Of a stretch of 64,000 nt of DNA, positions 10,904 through 20,892 are shown piece after piece. The notes under the pieces were generated by a model. That model was not told where the DNA came from, did no database searches, and saw nothing but the letters and a program-made list of their open reading frames with translations. Source of the stretch: Tilletia caries (Eukaryota; Basidiomycota; Exobasidiomycetes; Tilletiales; Tilletiaceae); assembly GCA_032718865.1 (NCBI GenBank), contig JALUTQ010000036.1:62001-126000 (forward strand). The letters run 5' to 3'. Both the position numbers and the translations under genes were made by a program. Numbering within the stretch: position 1 is the stretch's first letter; the number at the start of each line of letters is the position of its first letter.

Positions 10904-11724
10904 AAGAGCAGAGAGCTGAAAAACGAATGGGTGCGTAAGGACCTAACCCGGAGCACCTGATGCAGATGCGCGTATAAACACGAGGCTCACCTTGGATGAC
11001 AATTCGGGAGTGCTGACTGCTGGGGCCTGGGCCGGACTCAGAATGGGAACAAAGCAGAGACTGGTATGGGTAAGTGGTATCAGCCATCAGGTTAAGCAGG
11101 AAAAAGCAAAACAGCGGTGAGCATCATTAACTTGAACCTTGGTGAGCAGAGAGCGGTTAAAAAGAAATCGAGGGGGATTGTGCAATTCGCATGATGCTTG
11201 TCGGGCTTCGATGGAAGCGTGAAGAAAGGCTGGCGGTGTTGGTTGTCGTCTGTCGAGTGTCGAACCCTGTGCCAGAAGTTGCAGGACTAGATTTGGTCAA
11301 GGGTCTACTGATTCAGAATGGTGTGTTGTGTTGGTAGTTGCGAAGAAAAGTCCCAAACTACGAGCCTGAATGGCAAAAAGCTTACGGCCGTAAGGCGGGA
11401 GCCGCCCTATAACCCCTTAACTAAAGTTAGGGGAATGGCTATCGGCCGATACTCTGCCTCCACTTCTCTCTTCTCGATTCCTTTCCTTTCTCTTCCTTTT
11501 CCCTTCGTTCCGCTCTGCTCCGTTCCGTCCCGTTCCGCTCCGTTCCCTCCGCTTCCCGTTCTCTTCCCTTCTCTGCTTCCTCGGCTCAACTCTCGTGATC
11601 ACGCCATGATCATCACTCGAGACCAACACCTCTCTAGAGCAACACTTCCCTTCTCGATTGTATCTTTCCCTTTCCTCTCTCCATCAATTCAAACAACTCC
11701 TTGCTATAGTACGTTAGTACAATC
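10904..11724. other. No gene seen; pyrimidine-rich tract
   Basis: Contains a C/T-rich imperfect repeat of CCGTTCCGCT type at about 11460-11590 and no recognisable coding region. The N-terminal part of the recombinase that should precede 11725 was not found here, so that gene is either 5'-truncated or has an unrecognised upstream exon. Confidence 0.45.
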
Positions 11725-13979
11725 ATGGCACGGGGCGAAAACATGCGACAGGCCCAGCTCGCCGATCTGTTTGTCCTTCCCCTTCCAAACGAGGGAGCGC
11801 AAGATGCGTCCGCCGTAGTGTTGATCATGGACAACGGGAAGACTAACGCCTACGGTAGGATCGACTACGGTGGATGCATGAGGGCGAAAAATGCGTCCGA
11901 ATGTCCGCACAATGCCCTTGCTTTCTCTCTTTTCCAGCGCTTTCACATCGACAACGAGCCCTTTCCCACCTTCCAACGACGCGAAAACTGGTACCATTTT
12001 CACCTCCTCGTGCACGAGGAACGGACCGTCGCTATGCAGTACAACAACCACTACCACATCATGAAGAGGATTCTTGGGTCGCTTGATATCCACACATCCA
12101 AGAAGACTCATTTGAACCGAGGCGGAGCAGCACGGCATGGGGAGGACAGTGGGGCGAGCGAGGGTGAGATTCGTAGGGCAGGTCGATGGAACGTCCAGCA
12201 GATGCAAGGATGCTACCTCACAGGCCTTCCTCGAAAGGCCATGCGCGCCCTCGCAGGATTCCCGACGAAGCCAGGAGCTTACCATCTTCCCAGAGCCACC
12301 ATCAATCCTCCCCCCAGCCCTCCTCAACAAGATCTGGCCGGATGTCGAAGGCGCACTCCTCGGAATCGAGCAAGGCCGCCTGGAGAAGGACCTGGCGGCA
12401 CAGGGCTTCCTCCGCCTTCTCGTCTATCTGCGCACGGTTCTCGTCCAGGATGCTGTTGTCATGCGCAAGCAGTTCCCCCAACATCCAATCTTCCAGCACA
12501 CCATCTTTGCCGATCCACTCTTCATCGACTATGCAAAGAACCTCGAAGTAGCGCTGGACAAGAACGAGCGACCTCTTTCCGTTTCCGTACAGGAGATCTT
12601 GCCCGAGGTCCATCGATACCTTCTGGATATGCAGCGCGACCAGCAAGCTGCACACCTCGTCACCCAGCACACCAACAGCACCATTTTTGCAGCTTGCTGG
12701 TCTCGTCCAAGGCGCCTTTACCTCCATCCTCAACGAGGTCGACTCTCTTGCCAACAGGGAAGTCAAAGTGACCGTCCATATCGAGCAGCATCAGCAGCGC
12801 ACCGGCTCTTCTCCTGTCGCTGTCGCAGCCCTGGCTCAATCAGTCGGTGAGCCCTCCGACTGCCTCACATGCTCCCCCCTTCTCAGACTATCCTTCTCAT
12901 GACCTTCTTGCTCTCCATCTCTTCTTCACCAGCTGCCCCTTCTTCTACAGTGCCGCGACAGCTCCTGGGCCTTCCCACAACAGCCGCCATCGCCTCCTCG
13001 TCTTCTCCTTTGGTTCCGCTCTCGCCCCTGTCTCGCCCTTCTCGTCAGCTGCGCCGTTCCCGTCAGCTGCTCCGCTCTCGGCTTCAGCTTTCACGTCTTC
13101 TTCTGCTCTCGTTCTCGCCTCCTCTACATCTGCCTCTACATCTGCGGTCATCACGCCTCCTTCTCCTTCTCCACCTGCTCGCGCCCTCACCGTTGCGCCT
13201 CACGCCCTGACCGTTGCGCCTCATTCGTCAGCCGCTGTCTCTGAGGATTCATCTGCTGCTGTGGTGCGTACCTGCTCGTGTGTGCTTGCTTGCGTGTCGT
13301 GTCTCATCCTCTCTTACTGACTTCACTTCACTTCCTTTGTATTATCTACCTTTGCAGCGCGATGGTATGTTACATGTTGTGGCTGGCTCGTTGTGACTCG
13401 CTCCAAGAGTGTACACTGAGTATTGAAGCTGATCCGCGTGCTTGCCTTCCTGCTCTAGACCGTCTCTCCATCACCAGCAACGAGGACGAGAACATCGAAC
13501 ACCAGTTGGAGTCAGAACAGCAGCAGCAGCGCTCAGAGCAGCCCCCTCTACTTCTCCCCTCCCCCTCGTCCTCGTTGCCATCTCAGTCTCCAGCATTTGC
13601 TCTGCCTCTGCGAGGAGGAGCAGCAGCAGCAGCAGCGGAGGAGGAGACGGTGCCGATATTTCAGCAGAGCCGCGCGTTGACAAGCATAGTTCACGTGTGG
13701 CAAGAGTACGAGAAGGGCATCAACCACGGACCGGCGGTGCGAGACTTGGAGGCTCGATGGCAGCACAAGTGGAGGACAGACACGAAGAGTCGGAAATTTT
13801 TCTCTCAGCGTAACAAGATATATGCCAAGGTCATGCGCCTCGCACACGACAAGCGCATCACAGAGGTTCAAGCGGCACAGGCACTGGAGAACGCACGGGT
13901 GGCTTTGAAGCGGTCGGTGGACTGGTGCCAGAAAAACGCAGATACTCTTTTTACTGCTACAGTATCGTGCTTGAGGTAG
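11725..13979 (+). pseudogene. Ndc10/Crypton-type tyrosine recombinase with GCR1_C domain (copy B)
   Basis: The first exon opens MARGENMRQAQLADLF and follows the Ndc10_II/Crypton recombinase fold: NGKTN..GR, CPHNALAFSLF, then the active-site HxxR (HLNR, 12109-12120), GRWN, and a candidate nucleophile Tyr in CYLTGLP (codon 12214-12216). The reading shifts frame in a C6 run at 12310-12315 and again in a T5 run at 12684-12688, yet the protein similarity continues (LLNKIWPDVE, then LAGLVQGAF). An intron at 12854-12886 leads to exons 12887-13263, 13358-13364 (7 nt) and 13429-13979, the last carrying GCR1_C. The N-terminal domain before 11725 is missing. It is a decayed gene, or an intact core spoiled by two homopolymer errors. 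Confidence 0.78.
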
Positions 13980-14725
13980 TAGTGTAGTCTCTCAGTTCTT
14001 CCCTTCATTCTTTTTCACTCTTTGTATTTTTTCGTCAAACGTTCACGGCTCTGGAACTGCATTCATTCGGTGACTGTAACGATCGATGTGCATTGTGATC
14101 CTGTTTGAATGCTGATGTCGAAAGGGGAGAGGAGAGAAGGAGAAAGATGTGCCGGGGCTCGGGTGCGAGCTTGATTCGTGCCGGAGCCGAGTTCCCCACG
14201 CACCCCGAGTACCCAACCCGACCCGACAGCAAAGCGCACCGAGACGCGCATTTCCTCGCCGAGCGCGAGAGGGAAATCTGATCTGATCCTGTTCCCTGAA
14301 AAAGAGAAAGAGAGAGAGAACAGAGAAAGAGAAACAGGGAGGAAAAAGAGGCAAGAGGAAGACAGAAGAAGAAGAAAGACAAAGAGAGGTTGTCAGCTCA
14401 AGTGGGTGGTCAGCGATAGCAGCAGCAGCAATGTAAGACGCCCACGCACCCGGTATGACATGCGCGCAGCTGCGGTAAAGAAGAAGTGGAGTGAAGCAGA
14501 AGCAGGGGCGAGAGGAGGTGAGGGTGAGCAGGGCAGAAGCACGATAGATGCAGATGGGAACAAGAGAGAAAGAGAACGCGGTTTCAGTAAGGGTTAGCTG
14601 CTCAAGGACGCGTCCGTATCATACTGACTCTTAGATAGCTGATGTCTGATGAGCGCGCAGAAGTTGAGTGAGGATGAGGAAGTTGAGTGAGGATGAGGAG
14701 GAGCCCTCAGGTAGTTGGGTCACCA

Positions 14726-14841
14726 GTATGACGCGCCGTTTTTGATACGCTTTTCTGCTTTCTGCTTTCTGCTTTCTGCTTTCTGATTCTGGTATTCTGG
14801 TTCTGAATTCTGAATTCTGCCCGTTCCTGCCTTACATCAAC
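14726..14841 (-). repeat. Mini-derivative of the gag-RT element ends (copy B)
   Basis: Duplicate of 1840-1954 with one extra T. On the minus strand it fuses the left-end motif (as at 16076) to the right-end motif (as at 20687) through CAGAAAG repeats. The outer base order is preserved (outer left, inner, outer right), which is what an internal deletion leaves. Confidence 0.65.
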
Positions 14842-16075
14842 GCATAACACAGGAGCATGAAGACCATTCATTGAACATCGATTCTCCACACCTTGTTGCT
14901 GGTAGTGGCCACAGCAGCTTCAGGGAGCAGCTTCCCGGGTTTATATCACAGACCCCCAGGCTCGGTCCAACACGGCTCAGCTACAGTCCTACAGTCACGG
15001 TCATATGATATTGCTGCCCATGGCCTCCTGTCGCAGTAGCATTTACAAAGGAGAGGGATTTACTGGTTGGGAAGAAGAAAAAAAAGGGGCTCCTGAGCAC
15101 GATGCACATGTCGGGTCGGGGTCGCTCGAAGCTTACAGACTGCAGAGAAAGAACGATCAGCGGGGATTGAGATAGGGAGCGGTCAGCCACGGCCGATGCA
15201 CATGGCGGTAAACTGTAGAATGCGAGGAAGAGATCAGCGATCGGACCAGCATCATCACTTACTCTCGGCACAACGTGGTAAGGCTTGTTGGGAGGAAAGA
15301 GAGAGGGGAGAGACGGATGTGGGACGAGTCCCCAACCGGCGCAGCCGAGGACGCCAAGCTTGAGGGATTGGGCGGTGGATCTTCAAAACTGTGGGGGTGG
15401 GAGCAATGAATACGTCAGGTCCAGACATAAGTGAGAAGCGACGAAGAGATAGGGTCACTTGGAATGGTGAGAAGGGGGTGGGAGGGAGGACTCGCCTTTC
15501 CTGGGACTATTGCGGTGCATGGACGCGCGCAGATACTGTGCAGCCCACATGCGCTGGGCGCGCGATACGGTGGAATAGCCTGCAGAAACGGGGCAGACAC
15601 ATATATTCAGCACCAGCACAGCGACCAGCATAGAGGCAAGCTATCGGTACTCACCTCCTTCTGACGTGCTGATCGCGGCTTCAAGTCCACAGGACCGGCG
15701 GAGCAGCGCGACGGAAGAGCCTACAGATACGAATGAGTGAGAGGTTAGAGTTAGCCACCCGCGACCTGAGCAGTAGTAGCAGCAGCACACGCACCAATAG
15801 CAAGGCCGACAGCGGCGCCTGTCATGAAGGACGTGTCCAGGTCGACCGCGAATGAGGATACATAGGCGATGACCGACTGACCGTGGTTGAAATGAGACGG
15901 GTGGCTAGGTACCAGAGCGGTCCGGAGCGTTCAGTAATGTCCAGCCACCTTCCATCAGAGCACGCGAAGGTCCGGCATGTCCTCGCTGTCGCGGGTGTAG
16001 GTGATCTGTTGGAGGGGTAGAAAGGAGAAGCTCAGGAGACAGTGATGCTCGATGTTGTCGATGTCCGATGTGAAT
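14842..16075 (-). other. Non-coding or decayed intron-bearing stretch (copy B)
   Basis: Same content as 1955-3186. Minus-strand splice signals are well formed (donor GTGAGTACC near 15653, acceptor CTGTAG near 15721), but I could not assemble a recognisable protein. Confidence 0.35.
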
Positions 16076-16150
16076 GTTGATGTAGGCAGGAACGGGCAGA
16101 ATTCAGAATTCAGAACCAGAATACCAGAATCAGAAAGCAGAAAGCAGAAT
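16076..16150 (+). repeat. Left terminal motif of gag-RT element (copy B)
   Basis: GTTGATGTAGGCAGGAACGG followed by AATTCAG and CAGAAAG repeats; identical to 3187-3261. With the right motif at 20622-20708 it delimits an element of about 4.6 kb holding gag and RT/RNase H but no recombinase. Confidence 0.55.
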
Positions 16151-16806
16151 TTGGCCAATCCGCGCCTGCAAGGCAGGAGTACGGCTTTGCCGCGGGCTCT
16201 CGCAATCGCCGAAGCTCTCCGTGTCGGGCCGAGAGCCGAGAAGAACACGTCGCGAGGTGAGAACCCAACACTGACGCGTCGACCTTCTTCCTCCCCCTCA
16301 CCACCAGCTCTTCTCGGTCCTCCTCGCCCGACAACAAGATCTCGTTCTCAACCTCTCTCATTTTCTCTTTTCTTTGCCCTCCCCGAGGCGCACCCATCAA
16401 CCACATCCTTTCCCAGGCTCCGACCTATCAACCACAACCACAACCAGCTCTCAACCATACATCATAACAACCAGACCTACCTCACCGAGGAGCGTCACAT
16501 CAACCAGGTACCTCACTGAGGCCTAACAACCTTCAACCCCCTCAACCAGTACGTGCGCAGCACTCCAACCTCAACCATCCAGCTCCAAAAAGGCTCACAA
16601 CCTAACCCTTCTCCTCCTCAACCCCTACAGAACACCTGGCTATCCAACCCGCTTCTCCCCCCTCGTCGGGCGACACAACCAGCACAAACGCACCACCAGA
16701 CAGGTCAGCTCCTGCCAACCAGTCCCCACATCACCCCACACCCCCTGCAACAAGAAACTAACCCTCATCAACCTCCTCTTACCCCATTCCCTCATGCAGT
16801 GCTCCG

Positions 16807-18703
16807 ATGTCGGCTGGAGGTCAAGGATCTCAGCCCGCACACCCCCCATCCAGCAACTTCGGCAACGTCATTTCCGCAGAGAAGCGCGAGGCTTACGAAG
16901 CCCTCACCACCAACCGCAAGGAATGGCTCAAGGAGCTCGAACCCACATTCGACAAGGCTTCAAGAGCCGAAGCCACCGAGATGGCGTACAGCATTCTGCT
17001 GGCGGGCGAGGACGACCCCAAGCACGCCCTCACTCTGGCGATCGAGCAAATCAACGAACGCCGAGCCCTGAAACACGCGCTGGGCCGCGAACTCTTCGTC
17101 AGCTCGGAGCCCGACCTCCAGTTCCACCCCATCAACCGCTCCAACGCCGGCCCAGCAGCTGGTCAACTCCCGGCAGCTGGCCAACAGCAGGCACCACAAC
17201 CCCCCGCCCAACAACAGGAACTGCCGGTCGCAGGAGAGATCCAGAAGGAGATCGAGAAGGCGGCGGACCTCCCCGCCCAACCCAAAGACAAGGGGAAGGG
17301 GAAGCGCTCAGCTTCCGACTCCGACTCCGCAGGCGAGAAGGGCGCTCTCAAGTCGAAGAAGAAGAAGGCCAAGAAGGCCAGGCACTCGAAGAAGAAGGAG
17401 CGCACCCAGTCCTCCAGCGATCGCTCCGACAGCGAGGCCGACTCGGACTCGGACTCGTCGTCATCACCATCATCCTCCTCACCCTCATCGGACAGCTCCT
17501 CCTCAACGTCGGAGAGCGGCAAGAAGAACCGACGCAAGTCCAAGAAGAAGAAGGACTCGTCCACCGACAGCGACTCTTCCTCGGACTCCGAGGCCGGCAA
17601 GAAGAAGAAACGGCGCCGCAAGCAGCGGAAGGTCCAATGGCAGAAAGGGAAGGTCAATCGATCCCGCTATGGCTCCCTCCGAGTGTCGGACAAGATCGCT
17701 GCCAAGGTACAAAAGAGCAAGTACGTCGACATGTGGTGGTTCACCGAAGAAGCTCGAGCCATGAACTCCGGCGACCGCCCAGTAACCAAGAGGTGGTCTA
17801 TGGAAGGGTCCACACTGACCTCGACGGACAACATCAAACCGGGGGGCTTCAAGCACGACCACGAGCTCGACCCACAAGACTTCGACCTCGCCTCCGACCT
17901 CTGGGTAGACTGCCAAGAAGCGGAAGGAGTCGAGCCCAAGACCGTCAAGGCCTGGCGGAAACTGAAGAAGCTCATCAAGGAGCACGAGGACTGGCGAACG
18001 AAGACCGGCAACGGCAATAAAGCTCTACAAATGCTCCACCAGTTCCAACGTCAGTCCTTTGCCACGGAGACCCGACAGGAGAAGGCCAAGAAGAGGGCCA
18101 TCAAGGAGAAATACTCAGGCTCCAGACGGAAAGCAGAGCTGAGGAAGCTCCTCAAGTTCGACCCGGCGGAGTGGCCCACCGACGAATACGCGAGGATCTG
18201 CAAAGACCTCGACAACATGCGCATCAGCCGACTCGAGAACCAGACGTTTCGCTCCGGGGGAAAACACAAACAACAACAGCTCCTCCTCCAACCCCAACAA
18301 CAAGTCTTCCAGCTCGGGCAACAAACAGACCCAGAACCAATCAGGGTCAGCTCGCCCTCCTCAAGCACAACCCTCAGCCAAAGCTTCAGGATCCTCCAAC
18401 CCCATGCGCTGGCACTGCGCACGATGCGGTTCAAAGGCCTCTCACGACCCACTGCGCTGCAAAGCCGAGTTCCTCGCCATCGACTCCACAACCCCAACGT
18501 TCTGCATCAACGACAGCAACGGCCGCCTCGTCAAGAGGAACGGAGGAGAGCGGGTGTGCCCCAACTACAACACCAAGGGATGCACCTTTGCCGCCTGCTT
18601 CGGCAAGCATTACTGCTCCCTCTGCGGCAAGTCGCAGTGCACCGCTCAACGATGCTCCCACGCCGCGAGTCCCTCGACCCCCGGCCCTTCAGCTCAACGC
18701 TGA
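16807..18703 (+). pseudogene. gag-like gene of DIRS-type retroelement, frameshifted (copy B)
   Basis: Starts at ATG 16807 and stays open through the G6 run at 17841, where copy A breaks, giving GGFKHDHELDPQDFDLASDL and a following Lys-rich helical part. It breaks instead at an A4 run (18261-18264) where copy A has A3. Past that point the gag frame resumes at 18404-18703 with the Cys/His cluster and stops at TGA 18701. Each copy is thus intact where the other is broken. The single reading frame of 1246 codons that passes through 18264 to 20547 is an artefact of the extra A and does not encode gag after that point. Confidence 0.75.
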
Positions 18704-20768
18704 TGGATGGGAGCGCCTCCTCAAACACCACCGCCTTGACAGCCGATACCCGGCGGTGGTCCCAGCCCTCATCGAGGGCCTACGCATCGGCATGCCCCCC
18801 ATCTCTCGAACACACATTGCTCGTCACCTCGGATCAGCAACGAAAGAACCAGACAAAGTCACCGACCTCATCAAGAAAGAACTGGACGCAGGAAGATACA
18901 TTCGAATCGATAACGCTCAAGACGTCGAAGAGTTCCTTGAAGGACCCTTTCAAACCTCGCCTCTCGGCATCCGCATCAAGGCCAACGGGAAGTTCAGGCT
19001 CATCCAGGACTTCAGCAGTCCTCACCATGACGACGACCCCACTCCCCGCTCCAGCAAGTCCACCTACAAGAAACTCCTCAGAGCGAAATCACGCAACCCC
19101 GCCCCAACCAGCTCAGCAAACGAATCGACCCCCACATCCTCCCAACCCTCCAACACAGCAACCAGGTCCATCAACTCCCAACTACGAGCGGAAGACTGGC
19201 CAACAACGTGGTGCACGACCGAAAACATGTGCCGCGCTATCCTCATGTTGCCAAGGACAGCCCAGGCCTTCGTCCGCGATACAGTCTCTGCCTTCCGGCA
19301 GATCTTCCTTCATCGCTCTCAATGGGCTGGAACGGTCGTGGAGTGGCAAGGCGCCTTCTACGTGGACATGTTCCTGGCCTTCGGCCTGGGCCCCGCGTGT
19401 GGAGTCTACGGACTCTTCGGCGATGCTCTCGCCGATATCGCACGAGCAGAAGGCATCTCACCCAACGGTCACTGGGTCGATGATAACACCTTCCTCCGCT
19501 TCCCCTCCAAAGACCTGGAATGGGTCAATGAGCAACGACGCCTCGCCAGAGCCACCCTCCTCCCGGACGCCGTACACGACTACGGACGAACCTACTGGGT
19601 CGACCAAGACGGTTTCCGCCACGGCGAAGACTACTCCCAGCCCGCCCGCATCCTCCCAGGAGCTGAAGACGGGTTCAACTGCGGCTTGGCCGACATCGAC
19701 AGGCTGTCAGAAGAGCTGGGTTGGCCTTGGGCCCCCGAGAAGGACGCTCCATGGTCCTCCAACTTTACCTACGGAGGAATCGACTTTCACATCGCTACCA
19801 GGGAACTGTCCCTCCCCACAAAGAAACGAACCAAATACACGGCAGCGATTGAAGAATGGCAAGGGAAAGCCGACGGCTCCCACACGCTCAACGAAGCTCA
19901 ATCCCTTCATGGCAAGCTCGAGCACGCGACAGTCGTATACAAACACGGCAAGTGGCGGCTCAAGGGGCTGCTGGATTTCATCCGGTCCGCCAGCAAAACC
20001 CCCAAAACGGCCCACAGCCTCAGACATCAAGGCCCCCGGATCAAGTCCGACCTGGCGTGGTGGAAGCAAGAGCTTGAATGCGACCGGTACCGTTCCACTT
20101 TCGATCCAGCCCCACCTCTCGATGTCGATTGCTTCTGCGACGGATCCACCGGATTTGGCGCCGGACTTCGCATCGGCGGAAGAGAAAGGTGCTTTCCTCT
20201 CCGTCCAACCTTCGCGGGAACCACCGAGATCATGGTGGTCGAAGCCCTGGCCCTCGAACTTGCCATCCTCACCCTTGTGGCTATGGGCATTCATGACACT
20301 GGCGTGGTCGTTAGGACGGACAACACGGCTGTATTCGGGGCCTTCAAGAAAGGCAGGATGGAGGCCAGCGAGCCTGACAAGATCCTCTCTCGCGTGGCGT
20401 CCATCGAACAAGAGCATGGCCTCCGCATTGACCTGCTCTGGGTCGCGTCCGAGGACAACACAGCTGACGGACCGTCCCGGGGGATCACACCCGTCAGGGT
20501 CGAGCGCCTGCCGCTCCCAACCCTCAGCGCCGACACCACCACTTTGAGTGAGTACACTTGTTCCAATGAGACAGAGAACGAGACACATAAGAGCCACGTG
20601 CATTGCAGACCCGCTGTGTGCAAAGGCAGAAAGCAGACTTCAGAAAGCAGAAAGCAGAAAGCAGCGAAAGCAGATAGCAGAAAAGCGTATCAAAACGGCG
20701 CGTCATACACCAGAAGCCGTGATCACGACCTGGTGATCTCGATCACTCATAGTGATCTAGCGCAATAG
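18690..20768 (+). CDS. DIRS-type reverse transcriptase / RNase H
   Basis: Open in the frame +1 to gag and overlapping its end, so translation would need a +1 shift or re-initiation. RT motifs: KFRLIQDFSSP, FVRDTVSAFRQI (catalytic Asp), MFLAFGLGPACGVYG, and the active site WVDDN at about 19476-19490 (VDD form of YxDD). The thumb motif YGGIDFHI follows. RNase H: VDCFCDGSTGFGAGL, VVEALALEL, VVRTDNTAVF, SEDNTADGPSRG (D, E, D, D). This pairing and the fold motifs match the RT family of fungal DIRS-like tyrosine-recombinase retroelements. No methyltransferase or recombinase follows; the frame runs into CAGAAAG repeats at the element's right end. A Pro/Ser-rich insert lies between the first motifs. 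Confidence 0.85.
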   Translation, partial: QLNADGWERLLKHHRLDSRYPAVVPALIEGLRIGMPPISRTHIARHLGSATKEPDKVTDLIKKELDAGRYIRIDNAQDVEEFLEGPFQTSPLGIRIKANGKFRLIQDFSSPHHDDDPTPRSSKSTYKKLLRAKSRNPAPTSSANESTPTSSQPSNTATRSINSQLRAEDWPTTWCTTENMCRAILMLPRTAQAFVRDTVSAFRQIFLHRSQWAGTVVEWQGAFYVDMFLAFGLGPACGVYGLFGDALADIARAEGISPNGHWVDDNTFLRFPSKDLEWVNEQRRLARATLLPDAVHDYGRTYWVDQDGFRHGEDYSQPARILPGAEDGFNCGLADIDRLSEELGWPWAPEKDAPWSSNFTYGGIDFHIATRELSLPTKKRTKYTAAIEEWQGKADGSHTLNEAQSLHGKLEHATVVYKHGKWRLKGLLDFIRSASKTPKTAHSLRHQGPRIKSDLAWWKQELECDRYRSTFDPAPPLDVDCFCDGSTGFGAGLRIGGRERCFPLRPTFAGTTEIMVVEALALELAILTLVAMGIHDTGVVVRTDNTAVFGAFKKGRMEASEPDKILSRVASIEQEHGLRIDLLWVASEDNTADGPSRGITPVRVERLPLPTLSADTTTLSEYTCSNETENETHKSHVHCRPAVCKGRKQTSESRKQKAAKADSRKAYQNGASYTRSRDHDLVISITHSDLAQ
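20622..20708 (+). repeat. Right terminal motif of gag-RT element
   Basis: CAGAAAG repeats followed by GCGTATCAAAACGGCGCGTC. The same motif in inverted orientation forms the outer end of the mini-derivatives at 1840 and 14726. It ends about 185 bp before the start codon of the next host gene, so the element sits in that gene's promoter. Confidence 0.55.
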
Positions 20769-20892
20769 AGACTCACGCTCCGCTCAGCTCAGCTCTCAGC
20801 TCGCTCCAAGGCATCAGCATGAGCATGAGCATCTGATTGATGTTGCAGACGACAACCATCTCGCTCTCACTCTCTCACAGTTGTCTGGCACG

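Larger units (their letters stand above)
12886..18899 (+). repeat. Duplicated transposon segment, copy B
   Basis: Second copy of the 6 kb segment, offset by 12885 bp at its left end and 12890 bp at its right end. Sequence to the left (11725-12885) carries the catalytic part of the recombinase, and sequence to the right (18900-20768) carries the rest of the RT. Copy B therefore shows the original context that copy A has lost. The arrangement is a head-to-tail tandem of units rather than an inverted pair. Confidence 0.95.

Noticed and set aside
14726..14841. DIRS internal complementary region
   Set aside because: An ICR would join the outer tips of both element ends; here the inner sides are joined and the outer tips remain outside, which fits an internal deletion instead.
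16807..20547. Single 1246-codon open frame through gag and RT
   Set aside because: After the A4 run at 18264 it leaves the gag frame and passes through the RT region out of frame; the protein there is Pro/Ser/Arg-rich noise, whereas true gag and RT motifs lie in the other two frames.
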